A stretch of 64,000 nt of DNA from Anaeromassilibacillus senegalensis (GTDB taxonomy: Bacteria; Bacillota; Clostridia; Oscillospirales; Acutalibacteraceae). Below are positions 8,696-16,552 of this stretch, in pieces. The position numbers were made by a program, and so were the translations under genes. The notes under the pieces are model-generated. The model saw only the letters and a program-made list of their open reading frames with translations. It was not told the DNA's origin and searched no databases. The stretch spans positions 124,001 to 188,000 of the forward strand of contig NZ_LN868538.1 in assembly GCF_001261775.1 (NCBI RefSeq), given 5' to 3'. Position 1 is the first letter of the stretch. Every line of letters begins with the position of its first letter.

Positions 8696-8716
8696 TGGTT
8701 GCGGAGGTCTGCAACC
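8696..8716. repeat. attL core of prophage 1
   Basis: 21 bp, TGGTTGCGGAGG followed by TCTGCAACC, identical to 42454-42474. The core has an internal inverted repeat (GGTTGC / GCAACC). Flanks differ on both sides of the two copies, as expected for attL and attR. Confidence 0.8.
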
Positions 8717-8775
8717 TATTATATGTGCTACTTTCCACAAGACTGCATAAAATGTAAAAGTCTACGAAACCACGG

Positions 8776-8859
8776 TTGGATGTTCGCACCATCACAATAA
8801 CCGCTATCGTAGACTTCCTCGTAGGACTTGCGTTACTTATTATTGACAAACTAACGTAA
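8776..8859 (+). CDS. Possible 27-aa hydrophobic peptide
   Basis: A TTG-initiated frame encodes MDVRTITITAIVDFLVGLAL and a seven-residue tail ending in DKLT, a single membrane helix. It stops 10 bases before a rightward terminator. It sits in a stretch with nested inverted repeats (AGTCTACGA/TCGTAGACT and ACTTGCGTTA/TAACGTAAGT), so the transcript would be highly structured. There is no clear ribosome site; the evidence is only hydrophobicity and terminator position. Confidence 0.22.
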   Translation: MDVRTITITAIVDFLVGLALLIIDKLT

Positions 8860-8868
8860 GTCTAAACC

Positions 8869-8916
8869 GTGTTCTATGGGCGGGTTTATCGCCCACCCAT
8901 AGAATACACTTTTTCT
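8869..8916 (+). terminator. Rightward Rho-independent terminator
   Basis: GTGTTCTATGGG-CGGG, a short loop, then CCCACCCATAGAATACAC form a long GC-rich hairpin followed by TTTTTCTTCT. It ends a short transcript starting within about 8720-8860 near the left prophage end. Confidence 0.75.
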
Positions 8917-8931
8917 TCTAAGCTGTCAATT

Positions 8932-9045
8932 ATGCTTGAAAAATTCGCTTTATTTCTAATTGTTATCGCCGTTGTCAAAATTCTAATTTCCCTTGTAATT
9001 AACTTTGTAAGAAAATGGAGAAATACGAAATCAAAAAGGCCATGA
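8932..9045 (+). CDS. Small hydrophobic peptide, possible type I toxin
   Basis: 37 aa from an ATG at 8932: MLEKFALFLIVIAVVKILIS and then a basic tail ending KWRNTKSKRP. One strongly hydrophobic helix with a Lys/Arg-rich C-terminus is the layout of type I toxin peptides found in Firmicutes prophages. It lies between two strong terminators, alone on the plus strand at the prophage end. No obvious Shine-Dalgarno precedes it and no antisense RNA promoter is proved. No family is named. Confidence 0.4.
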   Translation: MLEKFALFLIVIAVVKILISLVINFVRKWRNTKSKRP

Positions 9046-9100
9046 AGAATATCCAGGGATTATATGTAAACTAAAGCCCATGTTTAAGCCTTAAAAGCAG

Positions 9101-9137
9101 AACAGCGCAGCTATCCATTATGGACAGCTGCGCTGTT
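9101..9137. terminator. Terminator of the prophage 1 late operon
   Basis: 12-bp perfect arms (AACAGCGCAGCT at 9101-9112 and its complement at 9126-9137). It lies 15 bases beyond the stop of the last late gene. T-rich sequence flanks both sides, so it can work in both directions. Confidence 0.75.
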
Positions 9138-9151
9138 GTTTTCTATTCACT

Positions 9152-10807
9152 TTAAAACTCACTCAGAAACTTCCCCGCAATCTTCTCCCCCAACAGTGCA
9201 CGGCCCAAATCATTGGGGTGCGTGCCATCGCCAACGGGGAAATAATATGACCGGTTAACCTTGTTAATGCCCAGTTTACGGTACAGATCCACAGCGGGGG
9301 TTTTATACGCTTTTGCAACCTCTATGAGCCCATCACCAAACTCATAAAGGTGCTTGCCGCCGGTGAAGGTCTTTTCGTCGCTGTCCTGGCTTGCATCAGG
9401 CCAGTAACGGTAGATCGGCGTGAGCAGCAGCACCTTGAGATTGGGATATGCCATCCAGAGCTTTTCCAGGGCGTACCGTGCAGCCCCCAAATATGTGGTA
9501 GTGTCTTTGGGGTCTTCGGCGTTATCCAGCGCGACTCCGCCTTGGACGTCGTTCGTCCCATATAGGACTGTCACATAGTCCACTTTGCTCCAGTCGATAG
9601 CTTTTAAAGTCGCCACGCGATTAGCTGCATAATTTGTGGTATGCCCTACTGCCGCTTCCTGCAACGTATAATTACCGGTCGAAATCGCATTTGCCAGCTG
9701 GTACATACTAAATGCGTCGTAATACTGGTCTGTGTGATGACTCATTCGGCAGCCTTCCATTCCCAAGTTGTGCACCGCCATGCCGGTCAGTCGGGCAATA
9801 ACAGATGGATAATCTGCGGGCGGTGCAAACATACCCGTGATGCTGTCGCCCATGCAGACCAACGTCCTACCCTGCAGGCGACTGACTGGAATTTCAATAT
9901 TTCCACTTATGTCTGGCTCCTGACCATTGATCGTAAAAAGCTTGGACTTCGCTTCGGAATAATAAACCGCACAGGACGGCGTCGACTCATAATGAAGCCT
10001 GTCTGTATACTCCGGGAATACCTGTTCCCCCGTAAATGAGCCGGATTGATTCAGGATGGGAGTATGTTCACTCCCCGCGTCCGCGTAATTGATATAAAGG
10101 TCTTTAAATCGTACTGTATAACCATTTACCAACTCGGAAATCTCTTTTCCCGCGTAATACTCTAATAGTACATCCGTCGTCGTCGCGGTAAACTCCCAGG
10201 AATTCAGCCTGGCATGATCAACTTCCGTGGTATTAATGATCGGATCGCTTTTGGTACCGTTGACAACACTGGCCAGCAGAAATCGCCCGAAATTCATCCC
10301 TGTGGTTGTGGAATCTGGCGTAAGCCCCGTTGTGTCAATATACAGTTTATATGCTTTTCCCACTTCCAGATCAGTGAACTTCATAGACCAGAAGACTTGA
10401 TACCATCCGCTGGGCTTATTATTTACAATGCTGACAGTAAACTCATAAACGCCATTTGAATGGCTCTCAGTTAACCAGTGAAACGTTCTCCCCGCGCTGT
10501 CCATGTTCTTCACCGTATCGGAATAAATTCTATAATCGCACGTCTCGGATGAAACCAGTTTGACGCTGCCGATAGAAGAACCGGACAGCCGGCAGGGCGT
10601 TTGGCTGTAAAACGTCCAGTCAGACCCGCCACTCACAGGGATGTCCACGGTAACTTCTTTGGAACCGTCATACTCCCCCGCCACTGCCCCGGTAAAAGTC
10701 AGCTTGTTTGGATTCTTCAACGCTTGCGGCAGATTCGCCAGCGCATTATAATCAACTTGCTTGTCTCCATCCGTTGTGCGGATTTTTGTGATATATTCAG
10801 CCATCAT
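9152..10807 (-). CDS. Phage tail fibre/appendage with C-terminal SGNH (GDSL) hydrolase
   Basis: About 551 aa. The ATG at 10807 overlaps the stop of the gene upstream. Residues 1-60 resemble short attachment domains of tail fibres and 60-300 are beta-rich. The C-terminal ~230 residues are an SGNH hydrolase: GDSITG near 321 (nucleophile Ser), NLGMEGC near 349, GTND near 419 and DGTHPN near 529 (catalytic Asp-His). All catalytic blocks are intact. SGNH enzymes often remove acyl groups from surface polysaccharides, which would fit receptor processing during adsorption; the substrate is unknown. Prophage 2 carries a close relative of the last ~330 residues at 49018-51009 on a different N-terminus. 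Confidence 0.85.
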   Translation of the reverse strand: MMAEYITKIRTTDGDKQVDYNALANLPQALKNPNKLTFTGAVAGEYDGSKEVTVDIPVSGGSDWTFYSQTPCRLSGSSIGSVKLVSSETCDYRIYSDTVKNMDSAGRTFHWLTESHSNGVYEFTVSIVNNKPSGWYQVFWSMKFTDLEVGKAYKLYIDTTGLTPDSTTTGMNFGRFLLASVVNGTKSDPIINTTEVDHARLNSWEFTATTTDVLLEYYAGKEISELVNGYTVRFKDLYINYADAGSEHTPILNQSGSFTGEQVFPEYTDRLHYESTPSCAVYYSEAKSKLFTINGQEPDISGNIEIPVSRLQGRTLVCMGDSITGMFAPPADYPSVIARLTGMAVHNLGMEGCRMSHHTDQYYDAFSMYQLANAISTGNYTLQEAAVGHTTNYAANRVATLKAIDWSKVDYVTVLYGTNDVQGGVALDNAEDPKDTTTYLGAARYALEKLWMAYPNLKVLLLTPIYRYWPDASQDSDEKTFTGGKHLYEFGDGLIEVAKAYKTPAVDLYRKLGINKVNRSYYFPVGDGTHPNDLGRALLGEKIAGKFLSEF

Positions 10808-11073
10808 CAATCACCCCTGTCAAAAATTAATACCCCATTCACATCTACGGAAGGGACAAGTTCCATATCCAACGCTCCGCTGGTCGTAACATTAGGTGCA
10901 ATCGCAAAGACCAGTATCCCGGAAGCGTCCACCGACGGAGGTGTGAATTCCGGTCTTGGAATCACCCCGCCGTCCGCTGAAATAGCTGTTTCAGCATGTC
11001 CACTGGTAAAGTTTATGTATGCGCCAGGAAGTATCTTATTTTGTGCCTGCCAATTTCCACCACCGACCGCCAT
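10807..11073 (-). CDS. Small phage protein with a tail-sheath-like N-terminus
   Basis: 88 aa from the ATG at 11073 (AAGGTGG upstream; a GTG at 11085 is also possible). The first 21 residues, MAVGGGNWQAQNKILPGAYI and one more, nearly copy the start of this prophage's tail sheath (MPIGGGTFTVQNKILPGAYV). The remaining residues, ending LVFAIAPNV and VNGVLIFDRGD, match nothing recognised. It sits between the holin and the SGNH fibre, translationally coupled to the latter. The sheath-like arm suggests binding to the sheath or its partner; a recombination relic is the other reading. Confidence 0.65.
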   Translation of the reverse strand: MAVGGGNWQAQNKILPGAYINFTSGHAETAISADGGVIPRPEFTPPSVDASGILVFAIAPNVTTSGALDMELVPSVDVNGVLIFDRGD

Positions 11074-11108
11074 ACCTCGCACCACCTTTCTCCTTGCGGA
11101 GGCTCCGT

Positions 11109-11591
11109 TTATTCCTCTTCATCTTCGCCGGCAAGCTTGTCTCCGGCCGCGTCCACGCTGCCCTTGCAGGCGGAAATGATCTTGGCCAAGAACGCTGGAA
11201 CGGGCGCGCCCAGCTTGCCGGCGTTCTCAATGATGCTTCCCAGCTCGGTCAGGATATACCAGACCAGAACGATCGGGCACAGCAGCACGGAGTAATCCCA
11301 TGGCAGGACGACCGCTGGGATGTTGTTGACAACCAGGCCAATCATCCAGTCTGCCAGCGCTGCGGCGATCACCGCGACAATCGCCCCAGTCTTGTGCCAG
11401 ATACCATCGCGAGCAACGGCGCTGCTCCACTCCCCCGCCCGACAGGCGGCCGCGGATCCGGTGATGTAGTCGATCACCATGCAGGCGGCCCAGGCGACAA
11501 CCAACCACCCAAACCAGCCCAGCCAGGCGGACAGGGCGGCACAGGCCGCAGTGATGGTTGTTTTGATTCCAAGCACAACATGTTCGTTCAT
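11109..11591 (-). CDS. Phage holin (toxin secretion/phage lysis holin family)
   Basis: 160 aa. Hydrophobic segments at about residues 10-42, 67-86 and 93-115, and the family-type stretch VIDYITGSAAACRAGEWSSA followed by HKTG, identify a class II-like holin of the phage_holin_4 type. The C-terminal tail is acidic (GEDEEE). Holins make the membrane lesion that releases the endolysin; the amidase gene lies directly upstream in transcription order, but it is frameshifted. Start ATG at 11591 has AGGGGGAACC upstream. Confidence 0.85.
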   Translation of the reverse strand: MNEHVVLGIKTTITAACAALSAWLGWFGWLVVAWAACMVIDYITGSAAACRAGEWSSAVARDGIWHKTGAIVAVIAAALADWMIGLVVNNIPAVVLPWDYSVLLCPIVLVWYILTELGSIIENAGKLGAPVPAFLAKIISACKGSVDAAGDKLAGEDEEE

Positions 11592-11610
11592 AGTTGGTTC
11601 CCCCTAAAAT

Positions 11611-12383
11611 CTATTTTACAGTTATCGTAAACAGCATTTTGCCATCCGCGTATACGCCCGTACTTTGACCGGGCTTTCCATTCGCCCGGATACCGAATAT
11701 GTACTCATTTCCATTCTGGCGGCCCGTGAAGGTCTGCAACACCGCGCCATTTCCTACCGTGAACGCGGGCTTACTCGGGGATGTCAGCTTGACGTGGTAG
11801 CTGCTGCCGCGTGCAAGGGTAATATCTTGCGTGGTATCGCTTTCCACCCTTTGCACCCCTTCCAGAATGCTTTGATATGGAAAATCCTTCCCCGGACAGT
11901 TTGGCTTTGTAATTGGATTGATCTCGCAATGCCCCACGATATGCTTCCGGTCAACCGGAATGTCCACGCCATAAAGCTGCTTGATCTCTGCGATAATATG
12001 GCGGTGCAACTCTATACTGGCCGCAAGCTGCACCGCCGTCAGGGTGCCACAGCTTACACAAACGTGCTCAATGCTGATCGTATAAAGATTGGCGTTCACA
12101 TGCCGGGTACGCACTACGCCGAGCTTGGAGCGCCCATAATACCGGTTATCCGTCACAGTATTCTGGTCCCATTGCTCCACGCCGCGCGGTCAAGTGCGAC
12201 AAGCTGGTACACGGTGCCGTCCTTATCCACCACAAAGTGAGCTGACGCTTCCCGTGCGGGACTGCACAGAGTGGCAAGCGCGCCCGCCGCTGTGCTTCCG
12301 GCCGTGATGTGGTTCACTATGATGTCCGGCTTCCAACCGCCGCGGTCACTGAAGTTCGTGCTTGGACGTCGGATGATTTTCAT
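11611..12383 (-). pseudogene. Endolysin, N-acetylmuramoyl-L-alanine amidase, frameshifted
   Basis: The gene starts at an ATG at 12383 behind AGGAGG and reads into an amidase_2 domain (DIIVNHITAG, SAHFVVDKDGTVYQLV, AAWSNGT). It reaches a TGA at 12155-12153. The rest of the domain (NRYYGRSKLGVVRTR, ISIEHVC, HIVGHCEINPITKPNCPG with the second zinc ligands) continues in a different frame, open from 12180 to 11611. A single-base loss around 12153-12185 explains both. The C-terminal ~75 residues are a small wall-binding-like domain shared with the intact endolysin of prophage 2. A sequencing error or a programmed shift cannot be excluded. Confidence 0.8.
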
Positions 12384-14101
12384 TCGAAGTTTCCTCCTAC
12401 TGACATAACAAAACAATCACCAGTGGTTCCATTACGGTTTACCCTAATTCGATAATTAAATCCCCACGAGGCGGCGGTCTTTATCGTGTTCGAAAAAAAG
12501 AATTTATTTCCGCTGGTAACAGCTTGTGTCACGTCCTCCCATGTAGGAGATGTATCATTTCCGTTATTGCAAGCTTCAATTGTAAGCGTCGCTCCCGTTG
12601 GAATTTGCCTGTTTACGCTCATTACTGCCTTCGTAATTATATCACTAGCAGAAAGTGCAACTTTTAACGTGATTTCAATTTCAGTCTCATTTTTTTGGAA
12701 TGTGTAGGTTCTTATCACAGTGTCATTGGAGCTGTCAGTAGCGACGATTTCCAATGTATGCAATCCGTTTAAAAGCTTTACCCATTCCGCTGCGGTAATG
12801 TCGAACGAATAACTTTGCACGTCAGTTGTTGTAAATCTTCTTATTTGTACACCATCAATTTTCTCTACAACAGCGACCGTTCCACCGTCAGGGTCCGTTA
12901 CTGTGTACGTCAGGCTAAAAGCTTCTGTTTTAAGTCCTAGATCACTATCGTTTCCACTGATTATTGGCGGCATGTTGTTGATGACGTTTCGGGTCTCGCT
13001 GGTTTTGTAATCAGATTCTGCGTCCATGCTGTCATATGCTTTGATGCGATAGGCAACGCTTGTCCAACCAAAAGTAATGGTATCCGTGTATGTACGGCTA
13101 ATGCCTTTATACAGTTGAATCCATTCTCCGCCGTTGTATTGACGCTCTAAAATGTATCCGCTCAAATTGTTATCTTCATCTGTAGAAATTCCCCAGTTTA
13201 TGGTTAGATTCGCGCCACCACGAACGATTCCCGGCACAGTTATTGTGGTTGGAATTGTTGGCGCATGATTAAAAATCAAGTGATATGCACCATCATTATC
13301 AGCAGAATCAGAAACCAATACAGAAGACGGCAAATTGCAAAGTGGACGAATTCCTCTATGACCACGATGCACCCACTGGTAATCCAAGTCATCTGGGGTA
13401 GTGGGGTTGAAATTATAAGTATAATTACTATCTGCCTCAGATTTGTATGCATCACGCAACCAATACCCAAACAAAGATGAAACATCAAGCTTAGTATATT
13501 CGCTCCTGCTTACACATTCAGGGGTAGGATAGGCACGTCGCGCTTCATTCGAATTAAACGCTGCCAGTTTCACACCACAAACCGCATCACCAGAAAGCCC
13601 TACTTCTGTACATGAAGCCAGAAAAATTTTATCAACAAATGTTTCTGTACCACCGCCATCGGTCCTTGATTTACCAACAGTAAGGGTAGTTGGCAATAGG
13701 GCGTTTTGCATGCCGACAGAGAATCCGTTTAAAAATCCGGCTTCTTGATCATAGTCATTAAAGTGATTCCATACGTTATCATCGTTTGGTGGAGCGTCCG
13801 CACTGTGTTGAGGAGAATACCATTCGCCTGCACCTTTAGAGCTATTCATCCATTGTCTAATATTAGAATGGATGTAACGATTATTGCCATAATCTCTGCG
13901 GTCGCTATTACTGTTAGAAGCTTCTTTTGCATCAATACATTTAACTGTTATTATTTTATCTGACATTAAAGTAATTGCCCCGGAAGAATAACCAGAGTGG
14001 TTTTTGTCTACGATCCGCCAAGTAATGGGTTTATCATAATAACGTGTTTCATTATCTTTTACAAGTGTATCAATAGGGAGATCACTTAATATTTTTGCCA
14101 T
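12380..14101 (-). CDS. Tail fibre/adhesin with DUF6273-type lectin-like head and fibronectin-like domains
   Basis: 573 aa. Residues 1-270 form a DUF6273-like, C-type-lectin-like module (ITWRIVDK near the start, WLRDAYKSEADSNY and RGHRGIRPLCNLPSS near its end), a fold used for surface recognition and often seen in variable phage adhesins. Fibronectin-type and Ig-like repeats follow (about 280-470) before a beta-rich end. The gene is much more AT-rich than the baseplate genes upstream, a sign of module exchange. It overlaps the endolysin start by 4 bases. No reverse transcriptase is near, so variation by a retroelement is not supported here. Confidence 0.75.
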   Translation of the reverse strand: MAKILSDLPIDTLVKDNETRYYDKPITWRIVDKNHSGYSSGAITLMSDKIITVKCIDAKEASNSNSDRRDYGNNRYIHSNIRQWMNSSKGAGEWYSPQHSADAPPNDDNVWNHFNDYDQEAGFLNGFSVGMQNALLPTTLTVGKSRTDGGGTETFVDKIFLASCTEVGLSGDAVCGVKLAAFNSNEARRAYPTPECVSRSEYTKLDVSSLFGYWLRDAYKSEADSNYTYNFNPTTPDDLDYQWVHRGHRGIRPLCNLPSSVLVSDSADNDGAYHLIFNHAPTIPTTITVPGIVRGGANLTINWGISTDEDNNLSGYILERQYNGGEWIQLYKGISRTYTDTITFGWTSVAYRIKAYDSMDAESDYKTSETRNVINNMPPIISGNDSDLGLKTEAFSLTYTVTDPDGGTVAVVEKIDGVQIRRFTTTDVQSYSFDITAAEWVKLLNGLHTLEIVATDSSNDTVIRTYTFQKNETEIEITLKVALSASDIITKAVMSVNRQIPTGATLTIEACNNGNDTSPTWEDVTQAVTSGNKFFFSNTIKTAASWGFNYRIRVNRNGTTGDCFVMSVGGNFE

Positions 14102-14117
14102 TTTCCATTCTCCTTCA

Positions 14118-14522
14118 TCAACATTCTATTCTTTGTTGTTCTTCGTTCCAAACACCCTTTACCAGAACGATTCCTGACAGTGAATCGAATGTCGTAAGAA
14201 ACGGATTTCCAGTAATGTCGTTAAATATTGCATCTTCAATTCGGGCGACGCGGCTTTCCAGATTCATGATTTTTAACAATGCTTTCGTTACGTTTTCTGT
14301 GGCCTGTTCTGCTGTTTCTGCTCCTGTATCCCACAAAACTTTATCCTCTGCCGTTACGTGCATATCAATATTTTCGCTGTGAGCTATCAATCCGGAAATT
14401 GATGTATCGTGATTTTTCATTACTTTATCAATTGTGTTCATATTATCATTTTGAGTTTTGACATTATAAAAATCGTTCGGAAGTGGTTTTTCCAATTTAT
14501 AATTACTCGTAAAATCTGGCAT
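14118..14522 (-). CDS. Short tail-fibre base protein
   Basis: 134 aa. The N-terminus (MPDFTSNYKLEKPLPNDFYN, then VKTQNDNMNTIDKV) is the signature of the baseplate-proximal end of tail fibres in PBSX-type phages. It also begins the long fibre of prophage 2 (YKLHKPAENDTYDITKQNEN). The middle is helical with possible coiled coil. It probably forms a short connector between the baseplate and the fibre encoded next. Its start overlaps the stop of the gene upstream. AT-rich like its downstream neighbour. Confidence 0.7.
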   Translation of the reverse strand: MPDFTSNYKLEKPLPNDFYNVKTQNDNMNTIDKVMKNHDTSISGLIAHSENIDMHVTAEDKVLWDTGAETAEQATENVTKALLKIMNLESRVARIEDAIFNDITGNPFLTTFDSLSGIVLVKGVWNEEQQRIEC

Positions 14523-15058
14523 TATAAAAACACCTCGTTTCTTATCTGGTCATGGTTATGTAATGAAAGTTCCGTATGAGTATATCTGCTTATCATTTGA
14601 TGGGTATTACGCATTAAATCAAAGTCTATTACAATATTTGCTGGCACAATACTATGAAGCATAATTTCTATATCGTCAAAATTATTTTTTGACGTTATAG
14701 AAATCCTAACAATTAATAGGTAATTTTCTGCATTAAGCTCTACCGTGTATTCTCCTTCACCACACAACGATGATAGTTGCTGACAAAGGGTAGTCATTGT
14801 AAAAGGGGCCTGTCTATTCAGCCAAGTCATAATTCTAAATCTACGTTCTTCTAAGGTGTTATTGTAAATCTTCGGAAGATTCAAAATTGTTTCCCAGCGT
14901 TGACAGCCATAGTCGGTCAAGCTATCTAAAAAGAAATCATTTGAAGCGCCCTGAACATCCTGCATTGCTTCTTGAAACTCCGGTTGTTCCGCACTGGCAA
15001 TCTGGTCAAATTCGATCAAGTCTTGAAGATAGCGCGGCCAGTATTCTTTAAGTTCCAT
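14522..15058 (-). CDS. YmfQ/XkdU-like tail protein (DUF2313)
   Basis: 178 aa from the ATG at 15058 (GGGAGG upstream). Lies directly after the baseplate J gene, where YmfQ/XkdU proteins are found. Visible family features are an N-terminal helical part with a DSLTDYGCQRWE segment and EERRFRIMTWLN near the middle. The C-terminal YTHTELSLHNHDQIRN recurs in modified form at the end of the prophage 2 counterpart (54222-54761). It probably helps join fibres to the baseplate wedge. Confidence 0.8.
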   Translation of the reverse strand: MELKEYWPRYLQDLIEFDQIASAEQPEFQEAMQDVQGASNDFFLDSLTDYGCQRWETILNLPKIYNNTLEERRFRIMTWLNRQAPFTMTTLCQQLSSLCGEGEYTVELNAENYLLIVRISITSKNNFDDIEIMLHSIVPANIVIDFDLMRNTHQMISRYTHTELSLHNHDQIRNEVFL

Positions 15059-16127
15059 TCGTGACCTCCCCCAGAATAGGGATTGCATTTAGATCCAGGG
15101 TTATATTCGTTTTCTTTCCGTTGATTGCGGTCCCTGCTATATCTATAACACCAGCCACATTCAGTACCTTCGTTTCGATCTGGCTAATACGAACGACTAT
15201 GCTGTCAGAATCAGCCCAGGAGCGGGACAGTTCGTCAAAGTAGACTTGGATCGTTGCCTTAACAGCGTCCTGAACAATGGACCAGGTAACGTCGGTATTG
15301 AAGGTCAGAGTAAAAGAAATGTCGATTGTGGTACCTGTGACACCCTCCACGGTAACAACATGGCCAATCGGCGCCAGTCCCACACCGGTTCCCTGGATTC
15401 CTACAGGATCAATTTCCTCTTGGACATACTCGACCAACTCAGACGATGGAACACCCCATTCACTGTCGACGACAATGATCTTGACCGTCCCGCCTCCGTT
15501 CCAGACAGGGATCACCTTTACAGCTCCTACGCCTTGAAGAAGCTCAACCTTGTTTTTATAGTCGGCAATGTTCCCGCCGAACGCTTGGGCTTCCAAAGAA
15601 GCGAAGTATCGCGCCCGAAGAGCGTCGTCAGTTTCCTCATCTTCGCCAGGGATCAAAATGTCAGCCAAACGTGCCGCTGTCAGGTCAGGGACGTAGTCGA
15701 TCGGAAATAAAGTTCCGATATATTCATTTCCAACGTCACCAGCGGTTTCCGCTGTCAACCTGTATTGGCCGGCCGCGATTCGATCGGTAACAGTGAAGTT
15801 GATGTCTCCCCCGGAAAAGCGGGTCCCTATTTCTAAATCACAGCCCGACCCATCAGCTTCTTCAAAGTAGCCTTTTCGAATTGCATAGGTTGCCGCTGTC
15901 CGGAAGACGCTTCGTTCTCGGCACTTCTTTGTCAGATCATCGCCAGTTTCGGTGTCTGGAAAAGCCCGATCCAGAAGATAGGCAAGTTCAATATACATGA
16001 TAGCCAGTTCGGTTGCTGCAGGCGCGATAGCATCATAGATGATTGACCCTTCACGTTTGTCGACCGAAGAAGACACGCGCGCCAGGCAGCGATCCATAAT
16101 ATTTTCGAAGGTCATGTTCTCATACAC
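15048..16127 (-). CDS. Baseplate J-like protein (XkdT/gp47 family)
   Basis: 359 aa. The N-terminus (ENIMDRCLARV, DKREGSIIYDAIAPAATELA) and the middle PGEDEETDDALRARYF are hallmark segments of baseplate J/gp47 wedge proteins. Length is typical. It overlaps the DUF2634 gene upstream by 8 bases and the YmfQ-like gene downstream by 11, consistent with coordinated translation of the wedge subunits. Confidence 0.92.
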   Translation of the reverse strand: MYENMTFENIMDRCLARVSSSVDKREGSIIYDAIAPAATELAIMYIELAYLLDRAFPDTETGDDLTKKCRERSVFRTAATYAIRKGYFEEADGSGCDLEIGTRFSGGDINFTVTDRIAAGQYRLTAETAGDVGNEYIGTLFPIDYVPDLTAARLADILIPGEDEETDDALRARYFASLEAQAFGGNIADYKNKVELLQGVGAVKVIPVWNGGGTVKIIVVDSEWGVPSSELVEYVQEEIDPVGIQGTGVGLAPIGHVVTVEGVTGTTIDISFTLTFNTDVTWSIVQDAVKATIQVYFDELSRSWADSDSIVVRISQIETKVLNVAGVIDIAGTAINGKKTNITLDLNAIPILGEVTNGT

Positions 16128-16548
16128 CGGTCGTCACCGTCCTTTTAATCGGAATTTCACCGAAGACCGTTTCAGCTGTAAAGGCAATGTTCACGGACCT
16201 TTTGTCAATCTGCTGGATTTTAAAGTCCACGACGTCGGTAATCCGGCTGTCCACCAGAAGGGCTTCGCGGATCACTCGTTTGATTTCACTTGAAAGCACC
16301 TGAAAACTTTTTCCGACTACCGTTTTCAGTTCCACTCCATAGTTCCAGGAATAAATCAAGAAGTCAAACCGTTCTGTCAGAAGGATTTTCAAAATTACTT
16401 GTTGCATGGCTTCTGTGCCGTCAACGAAGCCGGCCACACGACCGGCCTCCATATCCATCTTGTAGGTTCTGGTTGTCTGAGCAGCTGTCGGAGCGACTTC
16501 GACGGCTTGTCCGATCGTAACCGTCCCTGGATTTGGTATCAATGCCAT
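16120..16548 (-). CDS. DUF2634 baseplate wedge protein (XkdS-like)
   Basis: 142 aa from the ATG at 16548 (GGAAGGA upstream); the frame is open further upstream but without a better start. Features: GRVAGFVDGTEAMQQVILKI, TERFDFLIYSWNYG and a C-terminal strand-rich part. These match DUF2634 proteins encoded between the spike/XkdR gene and baseplate J in PBSX-like phages. The role is in the baseplate wedge, equivalent to gpW/gp25. Confidence 0.87.
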   Translation of the reverse strand: MALIPNPGTVTIGQAVEVAPTAAQTTRTYKMDMEAGRVAGFVDGTEAMQQVILKILLTERFDFLIYSWNYGVELKTVVGKSFQVLSSEIKRVIREALLVDSRITDVVDFKIQQIDKRSVNIAFTAETVFGEIPIKRTVTTGV

Positions 16549-16552
16549 AGGA

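Noticed and set aside
8696..8716. Att core as the 3' end of a tRNA gene (TGG + GCGGA... resembles an inverted acceptor stem)
   Set aside because: The adjoining sequence has no T-loop (GTTCRANNC) or anticodon arm on either strand, so no tRNA can be drawn.
8561..8800. A 79-codon rightward frame with AGGAG before its ATG, spanning attL
   Set aside because: It runs through a terminator hairpin and the att core into phage DNA and matches nothing; at most it is the remains of a host frame interrupted by the prophage.
12380..14101. Target protein of a diversity-generating retroelement
   Set aside because: The lectin-like fold fits, but there is no reverse transcriptase, no accessory gene and no template repeat in the window.
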